Below are positions 53,682 through 63,381 of a DNA stretch of 64,000 nucleotides, one piece after another. Position 1 is the stretch's first letter. The number at the start of each line of letters is the position of its first letter. The position numbers and the translations under genes were made by a program. The notes beneath the pieces were generated by a model. It saw nothing but the letters and a program-made list of their open reading frames with translations. It ran no database searches and had not been told where the DNA came from. Origin of the DNA: Lithodes maja (lineage: Eukaryota; Arthropoda; Malacostraca; Decapoda; Lithodidae). Where the stretch lies: positions 1 through 64,000 of the forward strand of contig JBAKBP010012313.1 of NCBI GenBank assembly GCA_037953745.1, read 5' to 3'.

Positions 53682-54496
53682 TTACTCGTCCTGCCAGGCA
53701 AGGCGCTGTTCAGGGCGGTTGTAGTACTGGGTCAGGTAGTCCCTCGTCACTTTGGCAGCGGCTGGTCCTCTCTGGCGCCGAAGTGGCTCCAAGCCATCCA
53801 AGGGGTCCCTCACCCAGTCACTTTGGGGTATTTCAGGGCGACGAAGTCCGGCTTCTGGTTGGGGCTCACGTCGGTCGATTAGCATATTGTGGAGTATGCA
53901 TGAAGCCAGGACTACCTTCTCCACGGTACTGGGGTGTACGTTGATGGTAGTCAGTAGGCACCTGAAGCGGTTGGCTAGCATACCGAAGGCATTCTCTACC
54001 TGTCTCCTGGCCCTAGACAGTCTGTAGTTGTAGTTTCTCTTGTCATCATCGAGCCCTCGGTGTGGGTGTGGCTTCTGCAACCACTCCCTCATTGGGAATG
54101 CGTCATCACCAACCAGAAAGTAGGGTCCTGGTCCTCCCCTGGTCCTCCTGGTCCTCCCTGGTCCTCCCCCGGGAATGGCTCGGGTGGTGGCAATCCTGCT
54201 GCTCCGTCCTCCAGGGCCTTCCGAATGTCAGTCACCTGGAATATACCACCATCAGATGCTGACCCGTTCGCTCCAACGTCAACGTACATAAATTTTCCCA
54301 GGTGATCGACTATTGCCAGGAGCACAATGGAGTGGTAGTGCTTGTAATTGTAGTACAAGGATCCGCAGTTGCTTGGAGGCTGTATGGCAATGTGCTTCCC
54401 ATCAATTGCCCCAATGGTGTGTCCGAAGTCCCACCTATCCTTGAAGCCCTTGGCGACCTCCTTCCAACCTTCAGGTGTTGATGGGCACACTATTTG
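53682..54496 (-). pseudogene. PIF/Harbinger DDE nuclease (HARBI1-like), one frameshift
   Basis: The first segment (54496 to about 54110) reads CPSTPEGWKEVAKGFKDRW, GAIDGKHIAI (first Asp) and YVDVGANGSASDGGIFQ (second Asp). A one-base shift in a GGTCCTCC-type slippage repeat at about 54130-54175 puts the expected YFLVGDDAFPMREW into the next frame. That frame continues KPHPHRGLDDDKRNYNYRL and RRQVENAFGMLANRFR (Glu) to a stop at 53682. All three catalytic acids survive. The N-terminal helix-turn-helix half is absent. A stop lies just upstream of 54496, so it is either in an unseen upstream exon or deleted. Confidence 0.88.
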
Positions 54497-54690
54497 GTAC
54501 TCAAATACTCAATAATACTCACATATAATATTAGTAGTACATCCCACTCGAGCATACACCCGAAAAAAAAGTATCACAGACTGATACTAAAACTTTACAC
54601 TAAAAAAAAGAACTTGCGTGAATAAGAACTTGCGGCAATAAACCTAGTAAAACAGACTTGTAAAAGAAATTAAGAAACATATTAATTATT

Positions 54691-56469
54691 ATGGCAGAAA
54701 AAGAGATTAACAAGGGCTGACAGGAATACGAGGACATATTCATTCGGATGTGGAATAAAAAATATAAGCATCTGTTTGAGAACCAGATTGACAAGGGCCG
54801 ACATGAGTGCAAAGAAAAGTTTAATCAGTTATGGGAGGAAAAATACAAATTTAAATTTCAGAAAGGTGGAGGTGGTCCTCACCCGCCCCCGACCAAGGTA
54901 GCGGTCCTCAGCCCGCCCGGGAGCCCGTCCTCGGCCGAGGCGGTGCCGAAGAGCTGGCCCCCAGCCCACCCGCCATGGCCGAAGAGCTGGCCCCCAGCCC
55001 TCCCGCCGAGGCCGTAGAGCTGGCCCCCAGCCCACCCGCCGAGGCCAAAAAGCTGGCCCACAGCCCACCCGCCGAGGCCGAAGAGCTGGCCCCCAGCCGA
55101 GGCCGAAGAGCTGGCCCCCAGCCCGCCCACCGAGGCCGAAGAGCTGGCCCCCAGCCTGCCCGCCGAGGCCGAAGACCTGGCCCCCAGCCCGCCCGCCGAG
55201 GCCGAAGAGATGGCCCCCAGCCCGCCCGCCGAGGCCGAAGAGCTGGCCCCCAGCTTGCCCACCGAGGCCGAAGAGCTGGCCCCCCTGCCCACCCGCTGAG
55301 GCCGTAGAGCTGGTCCCCAGCCCGCCCGCCGAGGCCAAAGAGCTGGCCCCCAGCCCGCCCGCCGAGGCCGAAGAGCTGGCCCCCAGCCCCGCCCGCCGAG
55401 GCAGAAGAGCAGGCCCCCAGCCCGCCCGCCGAGGCCGAAGAGCTGGCCCCCAACCCGCCCGCCGAGGCCGAAGAGCTGGCCCCCAGCCCGCCCACCGAGG
55501 CCGAAGAGCTGGACCCCAGCCCGCCCGCCGAGGCCGAAGAGCTGGCCCCCAACCCCGCCGCCAGCCGAGGCCGAAGAGCTGGCCCCCAGCCCGCCCACCG
55601 AGGCCGAAGAGCTGGACCCCAGCCCGCCCGCCGAGGCCGAAGAGCTGGCCCCCAGCTCTCCCGCCGAGACCGTAGAGCTGGCCCCCAGCCTGCCCGCCGA
55701 GGCCAAAGAGCTGGACCCCAGCAACGCCCGCCGAGGCCGAAGAGCTGGCCCCCCCGCCCGCCCGCCGAGGCCGAAGAGCTGGCCCCCAGCCCGCCCACCG
55801 AGGCCGAAGAGCTGGCCCCCTGCCCGCCCGCCGAGGCCGAAGAGCTGGCCCCCCAGCCCGCCTGCCGAGGCCGAAGAGCAGGCCCCCAGCCCCGCCCGCC
55901 GAGGCCGAAGAGCTGGCCCCCAACCCGCCCGCCGAGGCCGAAGAGCTGGCCCCCAGCCCACCCACGAGGCCGAAGAGCTGGACCCCAGCCCCGCCCGCCG
56001 AGGGCCGAAGAGCTGGCCCCCAGCTCTCCCCGCCGAGACCGTAGAGCTGGCCCCCAGCCTGCCCGCCGAGGCCAAAGAGCTGGACCCCAGCAACGCCCGC
56101 CGAGCCGAAGAGCTGGCCCCCCCGCCCGCCCGCCGCCGAGGCCGAAGAGCTGGCCCCCAGCCCGCCCGCCGAGGCCGAAGAGCTGGCCCCCAGCCCGCCC
56201 GCCGAGGCCGTAGAGCTGGCCCCCCAAGGCCGAAGAGCTGGCCCGCAGCCCGCCCGCCGAGACCAAAGAGCTGGCCCCCAGCCCGCCCACCGAGGCCGAA
56301 GAGCTGGCCCCCAGTCCACCCACCGAGGCCGGTGAGATAATTTCTGCGGGGAAGGCCACTGAACAGAATGCTCAGAAGAAAAATAAGAAGGGAGTTTGGA
56401 GGAAAATAAAAAAGGGACTTCGGACAGGTTTAAAAATGTTAACGTGTGTGCTGTGGTGTTGGTGATAAA
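54691..56469 (+). pseudogene. unrecognised gene remnant with about 40 11-residue repeats
   Basis: ATG 54691 opens a charged helical N-terminus made of two similar units (NKG.QEYEDIFIRMWNKKYKHLF and DKGRHECKEKFNQLWEEKYK). A TGA between Gly and Gln of the first looks like CGA-to-TGA. From about 54950 to 56330 a 33-bp unit repeats some 40 times. On the plus strand it reads EAEELAPSPPA. The C-terminus is basic: GEIISAGKATEQNAQ, KKGVWRKIKKGLRTGLKML, stop near 56469. Unit lengths vary by non-multiples of three, so the frame breaks many times. These may be real slippage or assembly error. I do not know the family. The long minus-strand frames here are artefacts. Confidence 0.5.
54950..56330. repeat. 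33-bp GC-rich coding minisatellite
   Basis: About 40 copies of GCCGAAGAGCTGGCCCCCAG plus CCCGCCCGCCGAG, about 70% GC in an otherwise AT-rich window. All three minus-strand frames stay open for 400-500 codons because the unit has no stop on that strand. Confidence 0.95.
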
Positions 56470-56517
56470 ATTTGAAAAAAAAAATATCCGAAAAGATAAA
56501 TGAATTATAGCATTGAT

Positions 56518-56860
56518 CGATCTCTGGGGCTAAACACCCCATAGTATTGAGCGATCTATATGTATGAATGAGCTATAGTATTGATTGATCTATGGGGCAA
56601 ACACCCCATAGTATTGAGCGATCTATATGTATGAATGAGCTATAGTGTTGATTGATCAATGGGGCTAAACACCCCATAGTATTGAGCGATTTATATGTAT
56701 GAATGAGCTATAGTATTGATTGATCTATGGGGCTAAACACCCCATAGCATTGAGCGATCTATATGTATGAATGAGCTATAATATTGATTGATCTATGGGG
56801 CTAAACACCCCATAGCATTGAGCGATCTATATGTATGAATAAGATATAGCAATGAACGGC
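56518..56860. repeat. 68-bp tandem array with hairpin units
   Basis: AAACACCCC recurs at 56532, 56599, 56667, 56735 and 56803, periods 67-68. Each unit holds the near-palindrome CTATGGGGCTAAACACCCCATAG. Confidence 0.93.
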
Positions 56861-57325
56861 TGAGTGAAAATGAGATAATTGTAAAATTAAGGTGTATAAA
56901 ATGTTATGTATTTTTAAATACTTGTATTATTTATTAATTTCACGATGCTTTTTTTTACTTCATTAATGACATACCAGCATGATTTTACTGAACTATGGAA
57001 GAACCTCTTGGACTTAAAAAGGTTGATATCCAAATCACCTATTAACTCTAACAGGTCCTTCGTAAGGTTTATAAAATTATCTATAGTCATAAGTAAAGAA
57101 ATTGGCAACACTTCATTGAAAGGATTAATGTTTTATAATATATATATATATATACACAAAGATGAAATACAGAAACTCAATACAAAGACCCACTACAGAG
57201 ACCTATCAAAACGACCCAATACAAAGACTACAGAGCTAGAACTAGCTCCTCCCACCTCCCCTACGAGATCAACCTAACCCCTATAAATATAACTCCTTGT
57301 TCATCGATTATTATCAATTCTTCTC

Positions 57326-57362
57326 CTGAAGATGACTTGTGAACAAGTCAAAATGTCGAGGA
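57326..57362 (+). ncRNA. candidate hammerhead-like motif of another Penelope relic
   Basis: CTGAAGA is followed by a 7-bp stem TGACTTG/CAAGTCA with loop TGAA and then AAAATGTCGA. The layout resembles the Penelope motif at 50447, with A in place of the G of GAAA. The surrounding 56914-57300 has no recognisable reverse transcriptase. Confidence 0.4.
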
Positions 57363-57685
57363 CCAACCAGAACTATGCAGATCCACTCTACAAGCTCCCT
57401 GAACACCAGAGGAAAATCGCCAGAAATATTGAAGTAATAAACAATAAACTTATTAACACTTACTGTACCAGCGACGGTATACAGCCGTCAGTAATAAAGC
57501 CACTCGTCAGTACCAGCAACGGAAGATGTCCGTCAGTACTATACGGTCCTTGTAACTGCCCATATAGAGCAGTACCAGGTACCGTGACTTGTACGCACTG
57601 CTCTGAGATTTTGGCAACACTTCTCATCCTGGATCCGAGCCTGTGGGAGCTAGCTGGGACAGTATTCCTCCACCTTTTGGGGTGA
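57332..57685 (+). CDS. unrecognised 117-codon ORF
   Basis: The ORF begins in the hammerhead-like motif (MTCEQVKMSRTNQ). It contains KLPEHQRKIARNIEVINNK and a Cys-rich stretch, GPCNCPYRAVPGTVTCTHC. I do not recognise it. Its start inside a structured repeat and the lack of a family make it doubtful. It could be 5' sequence of a Penelope-like element. Confidence 0.25.
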   Translation: MTCEQVKMSRTNQNYADPLYKLPEHQRKIARNIEVINNKLINTYCTSDGIQPSVIKPLVSTSNGRCPSVLYGPCNCPYRAVPGTVTCTHCSEILATLLILDPSLWELAGTVFLHLLG

Positions 57686-57833
57686 GAGGGTATTTATATC
57701 TTTTGACTCTGAAGCCAAACCTTCAGAAGGAAAACCTTAAATATTTAGAAAGAAGAAACAGAAAACAGGAATGGAATACAAAATCTAGGGAAGGGAAACT
57801 ATTTCTGTATATACTGTGTATATAGCCTGTATA

Positions 57834-57892
<59 letters not shown>

Positions 57893-57928
57893 ATAGTGTA
57901 TATATATATATATATATATATAGATATG

Positions 57929-57991
<63 letters not shown>
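57686..57991. repeat. (TA)n microsatellite tract
   Basis: Long TA runs at about 57838-57890 and 57900-57990, broken only by short CTATAGTG and TATAATAT interruptions. Confidence 0.93.
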
Positions 57992-58357
<366 letters not shown>

Positions 58358-58384
58358 CAGCACTATTATCAACATGTTCAATCT

Positions 58385-58457
58385 CTGTGTTGAGTCGGCC
58401 ACCCCCAGCTGTGGGGTATGTACCTGAGCATATACAGTACATACATACATACATAAA
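58385..58457 (+). mobile_element. RTE-type LINE tail, diverged
   Basis: GTTGAGTCGGCCACCCCCAG, GTGGGGTATGTACCTGAGCAT and (TACA)n match the RTE 3' end (TTGAGTCGGCTACCCCCAAA ... GAGCATATAG) but with a different hairpin loop and tail repeat. It is another near-zero-length insertion or a related family. Confidence 0.65.
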
Positions 58458-58724
58458 ACATGCATGATTGTTATACCATATTTTTGCTGGGGTTAATTGG
58501 ATTAATTAGGTAGTAGGTTCTTGCTTGACTTGAGAAGATAAATCCACTTAAACACATCCACAAAGGTAATAGAGGGTAAATATAACACAGCGTACATTGA
58601 TAAATTGTATTGATAGACACACATATATTGAATTAGTAAAAGTAATAGGTAATATATATATATAGACACACGAGCGAAGATCCACAATACTCTCTCACGA
58701 TTAAGACACTGCCTGTTGATATTA
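58458..58724. other. AT-rich spacer, nothing recognised
   Basis: No ORF or repeat family beyond short TATA runs. Confidence 0.4.
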
Positions 58725-59600
58725 CTTAAGTACTCGCTAAAATAAGGTACATCACTAGTACTTCTTTGAGATTACACTATGTAGATATATATATAAACAT
58801 GTTCAATTAACACCTAACCGACGGTGGCCGTCATATGACGGGCGAGAGATAAATGGCCTATCTTCCGGTACCCGTTATATGACGGGCGGCATTCTGAGCA
58901 AATTAGGGGCTCTGAGAGAGAGTCCTCGCGTTGGGAGGACGATAGGTGAGCTCTGACCGCTCAGCACAACCACAGAGCCGTATCTGGGACCTCTGACGCC
59001 TCTCTTCACACACGTCCTCGCGAGATAAGGAAAAACTGCGGAAATTACCTTATTTAGGGTATTTTCACCTCCAGTTGCGCGATTGCTACATGATAACCCG
59101 TTGTCTTACAAGGATGATTCAGGTGTCATTGGAAAGCTCTATTATAGCCCTTTCACGGATACATAATTGAATTACGCTCTGGCTCTTGTTTATGCATGAA
59201 AAAGAGCATGGAATGAAGCTCGTTTTCGGTAAATATACCCGCCTGGCAGCACGATCATGTCAACAAACGGCTCCGTGCTTAAAGAGTTAAGTACTTCCCT
59301 TGAATAAGTTGTCACTGGTACTTCTTTGAGGTTACACTGTGTATTGAGATTATGAGGCTATTGCACTTGAGTACTTTCCTTTGAATAAGGTATATCACTA
59401 ATACTTCTTTGAGGTTAAATAGCGTATTAATATATTACGTTATTCACTTAAGTACTTCCTGTGAATAAGGTGCGTCACTAGTATTTCTTAAAGGTTACAC
59501 TGTGCATTTTTAATTATATATGTCACTTCAGTACTTCCTTTGAATAAGGTGTGTCACTACAGTAGTACTTCTTTGAGGTTACACTGGGTATTATATCATG
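58725..59600. repeat. about 80-bp tandem array split by a MITE
   Basis: TAAGTACTTCCTTTGAATAAGG-like units (each ending CTTCTTTGAGGTTACACTG) start near 58725, 59288, 59369, 59446 and 59528. The first is separated from the rest by the TTAA MITE at 58807-59290, which inserted at the TTAA within the unit word CTTAAGTACTT. Confidence 0.85.
58807..59290. mobile_element. 484-bp TTAA MITE
   Basis: TTAA is at 58807-58810 and 59287-59290. The ends TTAACACCTAACCGACGG and (reverse strand) TTAACTCTTTAAGCACGG are inverted. Tandem GTCATATGACGGGC and GTTATATGACGGGC words lie near the left end. No transposase. Confidence 0.82.
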
Positions 59601-59689
59601 AGGCACTACTGTAGTCTTCTGATGAGGGTCTTGGCCGTGGTGGTGGTCCTGACGTGGCTGTTGGATAGTGGATGGAACTTGATAACGAA

Positions 59690-60400
59690 CTCTTGATGGC
59701 TGGGTCTTTAATGTTATGTACAATATGCCAGTGCATCTGTAACATGTCATCTAGCGAACGTAGAGAGAAGCTCTCTAACTACTCTAACCGTTATAAGAGT
59801 TTTGATGCAGAACCTTCCAGTACTCTTGGGTGTTGGGTCTTAAATGTTATGTAAAATATGCCAGTGCATCTGTAACACATCATCGGACTAACGTAAGAGG
59901 GCTGTTTTGACGCAACGTCTCTTAACCCTTTCGTTGCGGGTGACGTTCCGGAACGTCCTGGCAAGTTACAGCAATTTCCAGGCTTTAAAAGCCTGTAAAA
60001 ACCGTAAAAATCGAGTGTCAGTGGGCAGGAGCGTTAGGGGCCCGCCTCCGACCCTCAGAGCACCGAGCGGCTCACTGAGATACACTGTGTCTTGTGTGGG
60101 TCTCTCTCTGTGTCTCATAGCAGTGTAGCCAAGCGAGCGTGTGCTACCAAATAGCGGGTTTCCCGCGTTTCACTGGCACCACTGTGGGTGAACCAGACCA
60201 CGTACGGGGCCCATTCTGGTGTCATTTTGAAGCTATTTTCGTCTAGTTTTCGGCAGAATACACTTCATTTAAATGCAGATGCTTGATTTATCATTCAGGA
60301 GTGCCTGAATATGCCCTAAATAGCCCAAACATAGCCGCAGCCAATGGGTTAACTATCCTAACCGTTATAAGAATCTTTCAGGGACTGACTGAATGAGGTG
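59690..60400. repeat. about 100-bp duplication, right copy interrupted by MITE
   Basis: AATATGCCAGTGCATCTGTAAC is at about 59721 and 59857, and CTAACCGTTATAAGA at about 59777 and 60358. The second pair is separated by the MITE at 59922-60352. The left copy therefore preserves the pre-insertion arrangement. Confidence 0.8.
59922..60352. mobile_element. 431-bp TTAA MITE
   Basis: TTAA is at 59922-59925 and 60349-60352, with inverted ends TTAACCCTTTCGTTGCGG and (reverse strand) TTAACCCATTGGCTGCGG. It is non-coding and GC-richer than its flanks. Confidence 0.85.
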
Positions 60401-61130
60401 ATATTGGGCCTTTTACAGTATACGTACCCCAGAACCAGTGCCTGGGATTCTGTACCGTAAGGACTCTAGATGCAGAGTGCCGTTAAGCGAAGCTACGGTA
60501 TCTCGCAGAGCCTTACCTTTCCAAAGCCCAGCCAGTGCGTGAACTTTAGTAAGGATTAGAGGTCTGTTTACTACCTATAAAGCGCTTGACAATTCAGCAT
60601 TCTTCATTGACATTAAAGCCTGGTAATCAAGGCAGAAAAACTTATATTGATGAGCCAAGATCTAAATAATCCGAAATAGATCTTTGCAACCAGTGCTGTC
60701 AGTGGTCTATTTAGTATCAAACCCAAATATTCTAGCTGTTATTTACCTTCCAATGAGGGTAATTAATAGCTCTCCAACTCTGTAGATCTTAACTTTGCCT
60801 GTCATAGTCTTACCTCTTTTGGCATTTTTCCCGTTGTCCCTTTTCCAGGTAAGAAGGACATCTGTGCGGGCAAGAGGCCCGGAGGTAGTTGGGGTAGTCC
60901 CTCTTGGCTTCTCAGTTATGGTGGTGATGCTGCTTGGAGGAAGATGGGCGCATGGAGGTATGGTGTTTACGCAGTCTTTTGGTGGTCTTCCTTTCCTTTG
61001 TACTTTTTCTCTTCTTCATGGCATCAGGGTTATGAATGGTGACTTGGATATCTTTGCCGGCTGTTGGAGGGGGTGAGGGAGTTATGGATGCATCTCTGGT
61101 GTATCTTGGTGGTGTGGTAGTTATGGCTTC
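60401..61130. other. unassigned stretch with a possible minus-strand coding remnant
   Basis: 60912-61130 reads on the minus strand as a Thr/Pro/Lys-rich peptide (ITTTPPRYTRDASITPSP, KDIQVTIHNPD, KKRKSTKERKTTKRLRKHH) to a stop at 60912. It could be the flank of the gypsy insertion, but I do not recognise it. The rest shows nothing. Confidence 0.3.
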
Positions 61131-62986
61131 TGTTACGAACTGGCACTCGGGTACACAAGGGCTCTCAATCAGGACTCGAATACGGCTCGCTGCCAAAACG
61201 GAAACACACGATCCCAACCCCTGAGTACTGCCAGCCAAACAAAAAACACCAATACCCTCCAGAGTTCAATCTGCTATAACGTGGTATACAAGAACTCGGT
61301 ACTAGTGTTCAACAACAGACTAATAAAGAGACAGGAATTATCTAGTCTGGTCAACAATCAAACAATGAAGTAAGAAACAACAACACCAAAGAATAGTGTT
61401 GGCCGAAGCCGAAGTAATCCACCCTTGACTAAGAACTTAAGAAGTCCTCCACGCTCTACTTCGGATCGGCACTATTACGTTACGTTAATTAATAGTCCTT
61501 AAGCATCGAGCAAGGAATCTTCTGAAAAAGTTAGATGCTTCTCGGATGCTCGTAAGAAGTACGTATCGGATTTTGAACAGTAATTCAATAAGCAAAAACA
61601 CTGGCAATTAAATACTATTAAAGGTTTAAATTGGCATAAGAATAATTAAAAGAATATGCAATAGTAAATGGCAAACATTAAAAAGAAGTACTCCGCAAAT
61701 GCAACGGCAATAGCCTACTCGGATTGAGCTCGTGGGCCACTAATCACTAAAGTAGCCAAGCTTGCAACACATGAAATCAATAGTGCATAAACAATATCAT
61801 ACATAAGGAAAGCTTCAATACTATTCTGTATCTACTAATCGAGTAAAGTCTAGCTGGGGTACTGTGGGCAAAAGGTAGCAGTGACTGAGCAAAAACGGCT
61901 CGTAGCCTAGCGAAGTCCTCACAACTGTTTAAAGTATTACGTTAAAACTAACAAGTGCACTTTGAGAAATCCAGATCCCTTGTATCTGGTTTTCTCCCGG
62001 CTCCTTGACAAAGTAAAAACAAACTGTTAATAAAATACAGGGTGGTTAGGCTCTTGCCCTCACGCACTGTAAATTATTAACTCAACACAGTCAGCCGCGA
62101 AGACAACCTAGGCTTCACTGAACCGAAACGAGTATGCAGGTTTATCGCTTAACCACTGCATCAAACAACAACTCGTAACACAGAAAAGCCTTACCCCAGT
62201 CTAGCATTACCTAGACCAGCAGAAAACAGGAATAATAATAATAACACACAGGGAAATGCATATACAAGTGCAACAAACATAAATCAATCCTATTCTAAGT
62301 AAACCCTTCCAAAATAGGCTATCTAATAGGCAAGTTTCTCGTGAGAACTCAAGCGATAATACGTTGGCTGACTAGCTCTGCACCAACGGGACCATGGAAG
62401 TTAAACAGGCAGGGAAAAGAGGAGATAAGAATGTAAGGTAGTAGAGAAAGTTCACATCAGTCAGAAGAATATATATAGTTAGCAAGGGAAATGAGAAGTC
62501 GCTCTGCCTAATGAGTTCTGATGAAAAAATGGCTAGTCTTCCCTTTTTATACCCGGCCCTCTAGTGAGCCCAACGTGAACTACTAAGGACCGCCCACTGA
62601 CAACCATTACGTAATTTCTCTCTCTCCTCTGGGATAGACAAAGGCTCCCCTAGCACTGAGGGGGGGGGGGGGGGGGCGAGTGCTAGTGAGTTAGGCCCAC
62701 CTCCCGCCTGGCGCACCCACTGACCCCCAACTGTGGCTGTTTCTCTTCCCATCATTACAAATAAGTTTTACACACAATACTTATAACTAATGATATAAAA
62801 TAGAACTCGTTGACTCAGATGAAAACAAAATACATATTCATAATACTTATAGTACAACGGCTCACATGAACTAAGTTAGGAAACTCTACATAGACTACAG
62901 CCAAAGTTCCTGCCCTGACGATCCTAGCGAGAGTGGGGCATGACTAGGCGTTCTGTACAGCATGCTCACACTGGACATGCGTCACA
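61131..62986 (-). repeat. 3' LTR (1856 bp) of right gypsy element
   Basis: On the minus strand it starts TGTGACGCATG at 62986, right after a polypurine tract, and ends GTTCGTAACA at 61131. TGTGAC and GTAACA are imperfect inverted termini. A TATA box (TATAAAAAGGG) lies at 62551-62541. A G/C homopolymer of about 17 is at 62661-62677. No ORF of note. Only this LTR is in the window. Confidence 0.75.
62541..62551 (-). promoter_or_regulatory. TATA box in right gypsy LTR
   Basis: TATAAAAAGGG on the minus strand, about 440 bp into the LTR. Confidence 0.55.
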
Positions 62987-62996
62987 CCTCCCCCAA
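62987..62996 (-). promoter_or_regulatory. polypurine tract of right gypsy element
   Basis: TGGGGGAGG directly precedes the LTR on the minus strand. It parallels AGGGGGGAGG at 1961-1970. Confidence 0.75.
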
Positions 62997-63381
62997 GATT
63001 TTACTTGCTCAACCCTGAGCTAAAATCTGACAAACACAGAACCCCATCAAGCCCCTCACACCCAGCGACCGCATGGCACTAAAACAAAGCTGAGTTTATC
63101 ACCAAAACACATCTTATTATTAAAAAAAAAATCACATTTTATAACTCCTCCCAACAATAGCAAAAAGACACAATATCATGCTCCCAGAGCGAGCTTACAG
63201 CAGCTCAGCCGTTTGATAGTTCGTGGACTACTCAAACTCTATAGGCTATGACAAACTTATACGATTATCTATATCAAAAGAAAGAGTTTTTATATGATTT
63301 TTATATTTTAATATGTTTTTCCCGGCTGCACTATAAGGGCAGCCTATTTTCCTCCACTCAAACCCACACACCTGTGATAGC
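62997..63381 (-). other. 3' non-coding region of right gypsy element
   Basis: About 385 bp between the pol stop and the polypurine tract. It is AT-rich, with no ORF and no env-like gene. Confidence 0.6.

Larger units (their letters stand above)
45379..54496. mobile_element. PIF/Harbinger DNA transposon with nested insertions
   Basis: It carries both Harbinger proteins in convergent orientation: a spliced MADF/Myb-like gene (46216-51618, plus) and a DDE nuclease (53682-54496, minus). A possible left end is GGCCGCGTCATACAGAGG at 45379, followed by about 700 bp dense in TTCGAGT/ACTCGA words. I could not find its inverted partner to the right, so the outer limits are provisional. A Penelope pair (47677-50521) and a truncated RTE (52430-53420) interrupt it. 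Confidence 0.7.

Noticed and set aside
54829..56359. Three long minus-strand ORFs (404-496 codons) rich in Gly/Ala/Arg/Trp
   Set aside because: All three frames are open because the 33-bp unit lacks stops on that strand. The head and tail make sense only on the plus strand.
62997..63381. env-like gene after pol in the right gypsy element
   Set aside because: The interval is under 400 bp and has no open frame or membrane segment.
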